Positions 1-7,608 of a DNA stretch of 64,000 bases are shown here, one piece after another. The translations under genes and the position numbers were made by a program. Within the stretch, counting starts at the first letter, position 1, and each line of letters starts with the position of its first letter. The stretch is taken from the NCBI RefSeq assembly GCF_004022705.2, contig NZ_RZOY02000006.1, positions 1-64,000 of the forward strand. The letters are read 5' to 3'. The DNA comes from Mesorhizobium sp. M2D.F.Ca.ET.226.01.1.1 (GTDB lineage: Bacteria; Pseudomonadota; Alphaproteobacteria; Rhizobiales; Rhizobiaceae). A model generated the notes under the pieces. It saw only the letters and a list, made by a program, of their open reading frames with translations. It did no database searches and had not been told where the DNA came from.

Positions 1-2
1 GC

Positions 3-89
3 TATGTCGGACTGGCCAAGGCCGCAGCCCAAGTGACGATGGCAGCGATCGCCTTCAACATGCGCCGATGGGCCGCCATCACGCCATAG
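3..89 (+). pseudogene. IS5-family transposase, C-terminal end (cut by window edge)
   Basis: The first 28 codons in this frame read YVGLAKAAAQVTMAAIAFNM followed by RRWAAITP and a TAG stop. This resembles the extreme C-terminus of IS5-type DDE transposases, where an RYxGLAK-like segment precedes a hydrophobic AIAFNLxR helix. Only the tail is visible, so it cannot be said whether the upstream gene is intact. It marks insertion-sequence DNA just left of the aldehyde dehydrogenase operon. Assignment is from pattern memory of the family. Confidence 0.55.
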
Positions 90-213
90 GTGCGTCCAGC
101 ATCCGGCCTAAGGCCGCATCGCCACCCTCAAACTCCACCCCAAGAGCCAAAACAGAGCGAGACCTCACGGCCAAACCGCTCCGCGCGCTAGGTCGCGATG
201 ACTGCGCAACAGG

Positions 214-390
214 CCCCTTGTGGGGGAGATGGCCGGCAGGCCAGAGGGGGGCGCTGTCCCGCCAGCGTCTCACTCGATGATGGGCGCTTCCTTCCGGCAG
301 ATTTCTCTCCGCGAGCATAAATCGCAAACGCCTCGTTCCTTCGCGCCCCCTCTGCCCTGCCGGGCATCTTCCCCCACAAGGGGGGAGACT
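214..390. repeat. Dispersed inverted-repeat element (CTCCCC/GGGGAG family), copy 1
   Basis: Two arms of about 40 bases face each other: 214-253 (CCCCTTGTGGGGGAGATGGC, then CGGCAGGCCAGAGGGGGG) and 344-390, the near-exact reverse complement, with about 90 bases between. The same arm sequence recurs at 4252-4409, 6495-6531 and 63478-63677. The element fills most of the gap between the transposase tail and paoA. Nothing else, and no gene, is apparent in 90-472. Such GC-rich palindromic elements are common in Mesorhizobium-like genomes (from memory). Confidence 0.75.
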
Positions 391-472
391 AGCAGCTTCC
401 ACGCCTTGCCCCTCTCCTCCCAAGCCCCATTTCCATCCGCTCAAGCGTCCAGCAATTGGAGCCCGACGCCTC

Positions 473-973
473 ATGAATGACCAAGTCACCATCAGTCCCA
501 CCACGCTTTCCATCCATCTCACCATCAACGGCCGCAATCATGCGCTCGACATCGAGCCGCGCGTCACGCTGCTCGATGCGCTGCGCGAGCGCCTCCACCT
601 CACCGGCACCAAGAAAGGCTGTGACCAGGGCCAGTGCGGCGCCTGCACCGTGCATGTCGACGGCGAGCGCGTGCTCGCCTGCCTGACCCTGGCCGCACAG
701 GTTGAAGGCCGCGAGATCACAACCATTGAGGGGCTGGCCGACGCGGACGGCACGCTCAACGCCGTGCAAGCCGCCTTCCTCGAGCAGGACGCGTTCCAGT
801 GCGGCTATTGCACGCCGGGACAGATCATGTCGGCCGTGGCCTGCATCCGCGAGGGCCATGCCGGTTCCGACGAGGAAATTCGCGAATACATGGCCGGCAA
901 TCTTTGCCGCTGCGGCGCCTATCCCAACATTGTCGCCGCCGTCCGCCAGGCCGCCCAGGAGCTCCGCTCATGA
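473..973 (+). CDS. paoA: Aldehyde oxidoreductase, [2Fe-2S] subunit (PaoA/YagT-like)
   Basis: Small iron-sulfur subunit of a three-subunit molybdenum hydroxylase of the xanthine oxidase family, passing electrons from the Mo centre to FAD. The 166 residues contain the plant-ferredoxin-type cluster (Cys50, Cys55, Cys58, Cys70) and the second [2Fe-2S] site (Cys110, Cys113, Cys145, Cys147, in CGYCTPGQ and CRCGAY). Length and order fit the family. The stop overlaps the start of the next gene (ATGA), so translation is probably coupled. In E. coli PaoA has a Tat signal and the complex is periplasmic; no signal peptide is visible here, so this complex is probably cytoplasmic. Substrate cannot be read from sequence. 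Confidence 0.88.
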   Translation: MNDQVTISPTTLSIHLTINGRNHALDIEPRVTLLDALRERLHLTGTKKGCDQGQCGACTVHVDGERVLACLTLAAQVEGREITTIEGLADADGTLNAVQAAFLEQDAFQCGYCTPGQIMSAVACIREGHAGSDEEIREYMAGNLCRCGAYPNIVAAVRQAAQELRS

Positions 974-1953
974 GAGATTTTTCCTACCTCCGCGCCGGCA
1001 ATATCGAGGCCGCCCGTAACGCGGCCGCCCTCCCCGGCGCGATGCTGCTGGCCGGCGGCACGACGCTGATCGACCTCGCCAAATGCGGTGTCGCCGAACC
1101 CGCCACCGTCATCGACATCAGCCATATTGAAGGGCTCAACGCCATCGATGTAACCGCCGATCGCGCCGTCATCGGCGCGTTGGCGAAGATGAGCCATGTC
1201 GCCGACAATACCGAAGTAAAGAGCCTGTTTCCGGCCGTCTCGGAAGCGCTCTGGCAGGCCGCTTCGGCACAGCTGCGCAACATGGCGACCATCGGCGGCA
1301 ATCTGATGCAGCGCACGCGCTGCCCTTACTTCCGCGATCCGCAGAACTTCCCGGCCTGCAACAAGCGCGCGCCTGCCAGCGGCTGCTCGGCTATCGGCGG
1401 CGTGACACGTGGCCATGCCGTGCTTGGCGTCAGCGAGGCCTGCATCGCCACCTACCCGGGCGATCTCGCGGTGGCGCTCGTCGCCTTCGACGCCGAGGTC
1501 GACCTTGGCGAGCGCAAGCTAAAGGTCGAGGATTTTTTCCTCGCGCCTGGCGCGACGGCGGAGCGCGAGCACGACATCCGCCCCGGCGAGGTGATCATGA
1601 CGATCGAAATTCCCGGCTCGGCCGCGGCCAGGCGCTCGACCTATGTCAAGGTGCGCGACCGCCAATCCTATGAGTTCGCGGCGGCAAGCGCTGCCGTCGG
1701 GCTGGAGCTAGAAAGCGACGGCCGCACCATCCGCGACATCCGCGTCGCGCTCGGCGGCGTCGCGACGAAGCCGTGGCGGGTGCGCGCCGTCGAGGACGCG
1801 CTGAAAGGCAAGGCGCTCGACGAAGACACGGTCCGCAAGGCAAGCGCGCTCGCCGTGGAGGGCGCCGTCGACCATGGCGCCAACCACTACAAGATCGCAT
1901 TGGCGCCGCGCGTGATCGCGCGCGCCATCCTCAAATTGGGAGAGACGGCATGA
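970..1953 (+). CDS. paoB: Aldehyde oxidoreductase, FAD-binding subunit (PaoB/YagS-like)
   Basis: Medium subunit of the molybdenum hydroxylase, 327 residues. The N-terminal PCMH-type FAD domain shows LLAGGTTLIDL and QLRNMATIGGNLMQ, the flavin-binding loops. An insertion with Cys118, Cys130, Cys139 and Cys158 follows (RCPYFRDPQNFPAC...SGC...EAC). It matches the extra [4Fe-4S] site known from E. coli PaoB, which ordinary xanthine dehydrogenase FAD subunits lack. The C-terminal CO-dehydrogenase flavoprotein domain is complete. The ATG at 970 overlaps the paoA stop, and the gene ends by overlapping the paoC start, again ATGA. Confidence 0.87.
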   Translation: MRDFSYLRAGNIEAARNAAALPGAMLLAGGTTLIDLAKCGVAEPATVIDISHIEGLNAIDVTADRAVIGALAKMSHVADNTEVKSLFPAVSEALWQAASAQLRNMATIGGNLMQRTRCPYFRDPQNFPACNKRAPASGCSAIGGVTRGHAVLGVSEACIATYPGDLAVALVAFDAEVDLGERKLKVEDFFLAPGATAEREHDIRPGEVIMTIEIPGSAAARRSTYVKVRDRQSYEFAAASAAVGLELESDGRTIRDIRVALGGVATKPWRVRAVEDALKGKALDEDTVRKASALAVEGAVDHGANHYKIALAPRVIARAILKLGETA

Positions 1954-4243
1954 CCGTTCATGACATGAAGCACGCAGCGTCCGACAGCGCGCGCCTCGAA
2001 GCGGTCGGCGGCAGGCTGTCGCGCGTCGACGGCCCGGCCAAGATCACGGGCGTGGCAAAGTATGCCTTCGAGCAGCAGCTCGAAGGGCTGACGCATGCCG
2101 TACTGGTCGGCGCGACCATCGCCGCCGGCAAGGTCACGGCGATCGATACGCGCGCGGCCGAAACCGCGCCCGGCGTCCTCGCCGTGCTGACGCCCGACAC
2201 GATCATGGAATTGAAAGGCGCGTCGGACTGGTTCGGCAACCCGCCGGCACTGTCCACCTACTGTCCCCTCGCCCGCAAGGTCACCTTTTCCGGCCAGCAT
2301 GTCGCGGCCGTCGTAGCGGAGACCTTCGAGCAAGCGGTGGCGGCGGCCGCGCTGGTCAAGGTCTGGTATGACGAGACGCCGGCCGTCGTTGACCTCAGCG
2401 ACGGCAAGGCCGGCGACGGCATCCCGATCGAGGCCATGACCAAGGAATGGGGCGACGCGCAAGCCGCTTTCGCCGCCGCCCCGGTGCGCATCTGCGCGGC
2501 CTACAACACGCCGCGCGAATTCCAGGCGGCGATGGAGCCGCATGGGCTGATCGCGCGCTGGCAAGGCGACGAACTGACCATCTGGGAGCCGAGCCAGTGG
2601 CTCGACGGCGTGGCGCGCACCTACGCCGAGTGGTTCGGCGTGCCGTTCGAGAATGTGCGGCTGGTCTCGCCCTACATCGGCGGCGGCTTTGGTTCCAAGG
2701 CGCTGGCGCTCGCCCACAGCGCGGTGGCGGCGGCAGCGGCAAAGATGCTGAACCGCCCGGTGAAGCTGGTGCTGAACCGCCCGCAGAATTTTACGTCCTA
2801 TGGCGGCCGCGCTGCGACGCGGCAGACCGTGGCAATCGGCGCCGACAGGGATGGCAAGATCCAGTCGATCGTGCATCGCGGCGTCAACGAGACGGCGATC
2901 GACGGCATGTGGGTCGAGCCGCTCGGCTCCGTCACCTCGATCATGTACGCCACGCCGAACTTCTCCTCGAAGCAGAATGTCGTGCGCGTCAACACGGTGG
3001 TGCCTGGCGCCAAACGCGCACCGGGCGAGAACCCGAGCGCCTTCGGCATCGAATGCGCCATCGACGAGCTCGCGTATGAGCTCGGCATCGATCCGCTGGA
3101 GATTCGGCTGATCAATTATGCCGAACAGGATCCGCACGCGAAGAAGCCGTGGTCAACCAGGCAGTTGCGCGAAGCCTTTGCCGCCGGCGCGGAAGCCTTC
3201 GGCTGGGCCAAGCACTCGCCTGAGCCGCGCTCGATGCGCGACGGCCACCAGCTCATCGGTAGCGCTCCTCGGGCGTCGTGCTTACCGGCAGCGTATCGCC
3301 CTTGGCCTCGATTTTTTCGCGGCCGATAGCGGCCATCAGTTCGGCGATCGACAGGTCCGGTCCCTCGCCGCGCGGCGAGGCGATGCGGCCGTCCTGCACG
3401 ACCAACGTGTTTGCCTGCAGCGCCTGGAAGGGCGAGCGCGGGTCGGAGAGCGCCAGGCCGATCAGCTCGTCCAGTGCCTGGCCCGCCGCCTTGTAGACAG
3501 CGCCGGTCATGACGCCGGCCAGCCGCGAGCCGCCGGTGACGCCGGCGCGGGCGAAGTGCGAATCGCCGAGCTTCACCGAGACCCGTTCCACCGGCACGCC
3601 GAGCGTCTCGGCGGCGGTCTGCGCCAGGATCGTGTAGGTGCCCTGGCCCATGTCGATGGAGGAGCTTTCGACCTCGACCGAACCGTCGGCGAGGATCTTC
3701 ACCACTGCCTCGCCATGGGCGCGCCGCACCGGATAGGTGCCGGCCGCCACGCCCCACAAGAACTACACAACGATTGCCATGTCGATCCCACACACAGAGG
3801 GCGACTGGTCGCGCTATTCCTGGTGCGCGCATTTCGTGGAAGTCAGGGTCGACGAGGATTTCGGCACCGTGCGCGTGTCGCGCGTTGTGTCCGCGCTGGA
3901 CTCCGGCCGGCTTTACAATCCCAAGCTGGCGGAGAGCCAGTGGAAGGGCGGCATCATCATGGGCATTGGCCAGGCGCTGCTCGAGGAAGGCATCGTCGAC
4001 CGCCGCCATGGCCGCATCGTCAACGGCAATTTCGCTGACTACATGCTGCCGACCAATGCCGACATTCCCGACATCCAGACGATCTCGGTCGGCATCCCCG
4101 ACCCGCACTCCTCCGCCCTCGGCGGCAAGGGCGTCGGCGAACTGGCGATCGTGGGGATTGCACCGGCGATTGCGAACGCGGTGTTCCATGCCACCGGGAA
4201 GCGGGTGCGGGATCTGCCGATCACGCTGGAGAAATTGATCTGA
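1950..4243 (+). pseudogene. paoC: Aldehyde oxidoreductase Mo-binding subunit (PaoC/YagR-like), disrupted by internal inversion
   Basis: Large molybdopterin-binding subunit. The forward frame encodes about 437 normal residues (to GHQLIG at 3243-3260), then turns into unrelated sequence and stops at 3327-3329. The missing middle, about 166 residues with SIDMGQGTYTILAQTAAETL, lies on the opposite strand at about 3261-3757. The C-terminal third returns on the plus strand from about 3758 to 4243 and keeps the GVGE catalytic glutamate motif. The three pieces sum to about 768 residues, close to the expected 730-770. All pieces look undecayed, so the inversion is recent, reversible or an assembly error. 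As written, no functional large subunit is made. Confidence 0.85.
3261..3757 (-). other. Inverted internal segment of paoC
   Basis: An open frame on the minus strand (3253-3759) encodes the central Mo-domain segment of PaoC: GTYPVRRAHG near its start, then DMGQGTYTILAQ, GVTGGSRLAGVMTGAVYKAA, and TTPEER near its end. It belongs between the two plus-strand pieces of the same gene. The joints can be placed only to within a few bases. Flipping 3259-3757 gives a clean right joint (EERYKNYTT) but leaves the left joint one base out of phase. No long inverted repeat flanks the segment; only short imperfect similarity (GTAG...GGGCGT) was seen at both ends. Confidence 0.8.
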
Positions 4244-4251
4244 GGGTGGCC

Positions 4252-4409
4252 TAATCTCCCCCCTTGAGGGGGAGATGTCGCTGAAGGCGACAGAGGGGGT
4301 CGCCGCGCGTGGAGCGCCGACATCGCGCTCGGCGAGAGACAACGCTGGCGCTCTATGTGAGACGACCCCCTCTGCCCTGCCGGGCATCTTCCCCTCAAGG
4401 GGGGAGATT
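4252..4409. repeat. Dispersed inverted-repeat element (CTCCCC/GGGGAG family), copy 2
   Basis: Arms at 4252-4302 (AATCTCCCCCCTTGAGGGGG, then AGATGTCGCTGAAGG) and 4362-4409 are near reverse complements separated by about 60 bases. It fills the space between the convergent paoC and oxidoreductase genes. Each arm begins with a small self-complementary CTCCCC-TTGA-GGGGGAG, so the transcript could form nested hairpins and might act as a bidirectional terminator (inference). Confidence 0.75.
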
Positions 4410-4435
4410 CGCAGTTTCGGCGCGGCACCTCCTTG

Positions 4436-5446
4436 CTACCAATCCAGCCCAAACACCAATTTCCCGAAATGCAGCCCGCCGGCTGCCATATGGGTATACG
4501 CTTCGGTCGCCTCATTCTGCGAAAACACCTTGTCGACGACCGGCTCGATCCGGGCGGCGCCGATGGCGCGGGCAGCGTCTTTGAGGTCCGAAACCGATCC
4601 CGTGTTGTTGCCCAGCACCTTTAGCGCCTTGATGATGATCGGCAGCAGGTTGACGGTCGCCTCGGCGCCGGTGACGAAGCCGATGGTGAACAGCGTGCCG
4701 CCGGGCGCGGTGGCGTTGACCGCTCGGGCGAAGCTGGCCGTGCCGCCGGTCTCGACGACGAGGTCGGCGCCGAGGCCGTCGGTCAATTCCAGCACCTCGC
4801 CGTCCCAGTCCGGCGTCGAGCGGTAGTTGATCAGGTGATCGGCGCCAAGCGCCTTGGCCCGCTCGAGCTTCTCGTCCGAGGACGATGTGATGATGACGGT
4901 GGCTCCGGCCGCCTTGGCGAGCTGCAGCGTGAAGATCGAGACGCCGCCGGTGCCGAGCAGCACGACGACGGAGCCCGGCCCGACATCGGCGGCGCGGATC
5001 GCGTTCCACGCGGTGGTGCCGGCGATGGGCAGCGTCGAGGCCTCCTCGAAGGAGAGATGCGCCGGCACCGGCACGACCGAATTGGCCGGCAGGGCGACAT
5101 ATTCGGCGAGCGATCCGGGCAGCGAGATGCCACGCATCTGCGTCATCTCGTAAGGCCGCGGCCGGCCGCCGATCCAGCGCGGCTTGGCATGGGCGACGAC
5201 GCGGTCGCCAAGGGCAAACCTTGTCACGCCCTCGCCGAGCGCGACGATCTCGCCGGCGCCGTCGGCGACAGGTATGAGCGGGAAAACCGGTCCCGGATAG
5301 TTGCCGCTCGCCACGGCGACGTCGACGAAATTCAGGCTCGCCGCGCGCTGGCGGATCAGCACCTCGCCGCGCTGCGGTTCGGGCGTGGCGACGCTGACTG
5401 GGCGGAAGGCGCCGAGCCTGGGCTGGCTGAGTTCGATGGCTTTCAT
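4436..5446 (-). CDS. MDR-family NAD(P)H:quinone oxidoreductase / alcohol dehydrogenase-like protein
   Basis: Medium-chain dehydrogenase/reductase of 336 residues. The GroES-like N-terminal domain is followed by a Rossmann domain with VVLLGTGGVSIFTLQLAKAA as nucleotide-binding loop and TLPIAGTTAWNAI preceding it, typical of the quinone-oxidoreductase branch. No structural-zinc cysteine cluster is visible. The ATG at 5446 is chosen because MKAIELSQPRLG is the normal start of the family and a GGAG lies about 8 bases upstream; the open frame continues further but looks non-coding. It is divergent from a LysR regulator that probably controls it. Substrate unknown. Confidence 0.85.
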   Translation of the reverse strand: MKAIELSQPRLGAFRPVSVATPEPQRGEVLIRQRAASLNFVDVAVASGNYPGPVFPLIPVADGAGEIVALGEGVTRFALGDRVVAHAKPRWIGGRPRPYEMTQMRGISLPGSLAEYVALPANSVVPVPAHLSFEEASTLPIAGTTAWNAIRAADVGPGSVVVLLGTGGVSIFTLQLAKAAGATVIITSSSDEKLERAKALGADHLINYRSTPDWDGEVLELTDGLGADLVVETGGTASFARAVNATAPGGTLFTIGFVTGAEATVNLLPIIIKALKVLGNNTGSVSDLKDAARAIGAARIEPVVDKVFSQNEATEAYTHMAAGGLHFGKLVFGLDW

Positions 5447-5521
5447 GGGTTCACTCCGTGGGTGATCGATTGACGGTTGAGCAAACCTATCTGCCGCGCT
5501 ATTCCTCGATAATTGTCGGCT

Positions 5522-5542
5522 TTTGCATTTGAGTATTGCAAA
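5522..5542. promoter_or_regulatory. Candidate LysR-type operator (TTTGCA-N9-TGCAAA)
   Basis: A perfect six-base inverted repeat with nine-base spacer lies in the divergent gap between the MDR oxidoreductase and the LysR gene, immediately before the LysR start codon. LysR-type regulators usually bind interrupted dyads in such gaps and repress themselves there. No biochemical evidence; inference from position and symmetry. Confidence 0.4.
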
Positions 5543-5544
5543 CC

Positions 5545-6474
5545 ATGCAGCAATCACTTGAACCTTCCGCTCTTGCCGAAATGGCCGCCTTCGCAGCCAT
5601 CGCCGACGCGCGCTCCTTCACCCGGGCGGCGGCGCGGGTCGGACGCGACGCGACCATCCTCTCGCGCCGCCTGCAGTCGCTGGAGGAACGGCTGGGCGTG
5701 CGGCTGCTCCACCGCACGACGCGCAGCGTGTCGCTGACCGAAGCCGGAGCGGAATTTCTTCCGCGCGTGCGCGCCATTCTGGCCTCGGTCGACGAGGCCG
5801 AGGCGGCGGCATCGGCGCATGCGGCCGGCGAGCCGCGGGGCCTGCTCAAGCTAGCCCTGCCAGGGACCTTCGGGCGCATGTGGATCGGGCCGCTCTTGCC
5901 GCAATTCCTCGCGGAGTTTCCCGAGGTCCGCATCGAGGCAGAGTTCTCCAACCGCTTCGCCGATCTCGTCGCCGAGAATTTCGACGCTGCTGTCCGGCTG
6001 GGCAGCCTGGAGGATTCGCGGTTGGTGGCGCGCAAGGTGGCGGCGCGGCGCCGGTTGCTCTGCGCCGCCCCTTCCTACCTCGCTCGAAGGGGCCGGCCGG
6101 AAACGCCGCAGGCGCTGCTCGAGCATTCCTGCCTCGGCTTCACCGGCTTCCAGACCTTTCCTGCCTGGGAGATGACCGACCGCGAGGGTCGGCGCGTGCG
6201 CGTCGAGGTTTCGGGGCCGCTGGTCAGCGACGACGCCGAGGTGCTGGTCGAGGCTGCGGTGCAAGGCGTCGGCCTGATGATGAGCACGGACTGGCTGGTC
6301 GGACGCGAAATCGCCGACGGCCGGCTGGTGCCGATCCTGGAGGACTGGACGCTGGCCGACGAGGGCGCGGTCTATGTCGTCATGCCCTCGGCCAAGGGCC
6401 AGGCCGCCAAGACCCGCGCCTTTGCCGACTGGATCAGCAAGCGCTTCGCGCCGGAGCCACCGTGGCGGCGGTGA
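5545..6474 (+). CDS. LysR-family transcriptional regulator
   Basis: 309 residues. The N-terminal winged helix shows AFAAIADARSFTRAAARVG, then ILSRRLQSLEERLGVRLLHR and TRSVSLTEAG, the standard LysR recognition-helix and wing pattern. A periplasmic-binding-protein-like effector domain follows from about residue 90 (AEFSNRFADLVAENFDAAVR). ATG 5545 is preferred over TTG 5536, which lies inside the putative operator. Transcribed away from the MDR oxidoreductase, so it most likely regulates that gene. Subfamily resembles AaeR/DmlR-type regulators; effector unknown. Confidence 0.88.
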   Translation: MQQSLEPSALAEMAAFAAIADARSFTRAAARVGRDATILSRRLQSLEERLGVRLLHRTTRSVSLTEAGAEFLPRVRAILASVDEAEAAASAHAAGEPRGLLKLALPGTFGRMWIGPLLPQFLAEFPEVRIEAEFSNRFADLVAENFDAAVRLGSLEDSRLVARKVAARRRLLCAAPSYLARRGRPETPQALLEHSCLGFTGFQTFPAWEMTDREGRRVRVEVSGPLVSDDAEVLVEAAVQGVGLMMSTDWLVGREIADGRLVPILEDWTLADEGAVYVVMPSAKGQAAKTRAFADWISKRFAPEPPWRR

Positions 6475-6494
6475 TCTACCGAGAACGCTGGCCA

Positions 6495-6531
6495 CAATCT
6501 CCCCCTTGTGGGCCACAAAGGAGAGATAGGA
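6495..6531. repeat. Degenerate single arm of the CTCCCC/GGGGAG repeat family
   Basis: CAATCTCCCCCTTGTGGGCC, then ACAAAGGAGAGATAGGAG, matches one arm of the elements at 214-390 and 4252-4409, with an internal palindrome CTTGTGGGCCACAAAG. No partner arm was found nearby. It sits between the convergent LysR and SnoaL-like genes. Confidence 0.55.
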
Positions 6532-6536
6532 GCGCC

Positions 6537-6914
6537 CTATCCCGCCAAGAGATTCGCGTCCCTTGCCAGTCGCCAGCGCCCGTCGCTCTCCTTCCTCAAT
6601 AGGGTCAGCGTATAGCCGGACCGCCGCAGCGGCTTGCCGTCGGGAGGTGTCGCAGTCATGTCGATATGGTTGCGGATATAGGCCCAGTCGCCGAGCAGCT
6701 TGAGCTCGACGATCTCGCTGAAGCCGTCAACCTTCATCCCGGCCATGCCCTTGGACGTAGCGGCGAAAGCCGCCTTGCCAAACGGCTCCTTGCCAGGAAC
6801 CATGAAGACGACGTCGTCCGTCATCAGTCCGAGCACGGCCTCCAGATCGCCCCTGCGGCTCGCTTCCATCCATGTCTCGACCACGTGGCGGATCGCGGCT
6901 TCGTCATCGCTCAT
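6537..6914 (-). CDS. SnoaL-like / DUF4440 (SgcJ-EcaC type) small protein
   Basis: 125 residues with the NTF2-like fold signature of the SgcJ/EcaC group: an N-terminal helix (EAAIRHVVETWMEASRRGDL), the LMTDDVVFMVPG strand, the GKAAF helix, and a C-terminal sheet ending RRSGYTLTLLRKESDGRWRL. Members of this group range from polyketide cyclases to proteins of unknown role. ATG 6914 gives the normal family start; a longer upstream frame has no family similarity. Stands alone; no operon partner. Confidence 0.8.
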   Translation of the reverse strand: MSDDEAAIRHVVETWMEASRRGDLEAVLGLMTDDVVFMVPGKEPFGKAAFAATSKGMAGMKVDGFSEIVELKLLGDWAYIRNHIDMTATPPDGKPLRRSGYTLTLLRKESDGRWRLARDANLLAG

Positions 6915-7088
6915 CGCGCTGTCTCCCTTACCGTTATCGGTGAGTAGATGGAGTAACGGCCGCTCCCGACAACCTACGCCTGCGGCGTGGCTGCGCCGGA
7001 GCATAATCCCCAGGCAAGGGGAAGATTGGCAGCTCGCCCGCTTTCGCCAATTTCGGTATGATCGAACCACCGCGGCGGGGGAACGATT

Positions 7089-7574
7089 ATGAAAGTGGTA
7101 TCGACAACATTCATCCTGGCAGTGCTCAGCGCCCTCCCAGCCCATGCCGCGTCCTGCTCCTGGTCGGCCAAGATGGAGGAGGACGAGGGCGGCAGCGTGA
7201 TGATGGCCTCGGTCTGCGGCGGCCCTAAGGGGGACGCGCATCTGATGCTCGCCTGTTTCGGCAAGCCGGTGCTGAGCTACGACCTCGGTGCCGCGGGCGG
7301 GCAGCTGGAGCCCGGCGTCAGCGGCTCCTTCACCTTCAAGGCCGGCGACAAGAGCCTGACGAGGAAGCTCGAGCTCGAGGCGATGTACAATTATTTCACC
7401 GCCGAGCTTTCCGGCCCCACCGACCCGTTGCTGGCGCTGCTGCGCGGCAAGGGCGACGTGACGATCAGCGCCGACAAGTATGGCGAGGCGACGTTTCCGC
7501 TGAAGGGCTCGGGCGCCGCCATCGGCAAGGTGCTGGCCGAGTGTGGCAAAGGTTCGGGCGGCGAGGCGGATTGA
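7089..7574 (+). CDS. Secreted hypothetical protein
   Basis: 161 residues beginning with a clear Sec signal peptide (MKVVSTTFILAVLSALPAHA, cleavage after AHA at residue 20), so the protein is probably periplasmic. A GGGGGA ribosome site lies just upstream of the ATG. The mature part has Cys near its start (SCSW), Cys in VCGGPKG and ACFGKP, and one near the end (AECGKGSG), enough for disulfides. No recognised domain. Convergent with the diguanylate cyclase gene. Confidence 0.7.
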   Translation: MKVVSTTFILAVLSALPAHAASCSWSAKMEEDEGGSVMMASVCGGPKGDAHLMLACFGKPVLSYDLGAAGGQLEPGVSGSFTFKAGDKSLTRKLELEAMYNYFTAELSGPTDPLLALLRGKGDVTISADKYGEATFPLKGSGAAIGKVLAECGKGSGGEAD

Positions 7575-7608
7575 CTTCTGTTCTGGCGCCTTCGCGGCTG
7601 CGCTTTGG

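Noticed and set aside
220..480. Frames encoding PPLPCRASSP-like peptides near the repeats
   Set aside because: These peptides are translations of the CTCCCC/GGGGAG repeat itself and recur at each intergenic copy, so they are not genes. The cobN case differs because it lies within a real frame.
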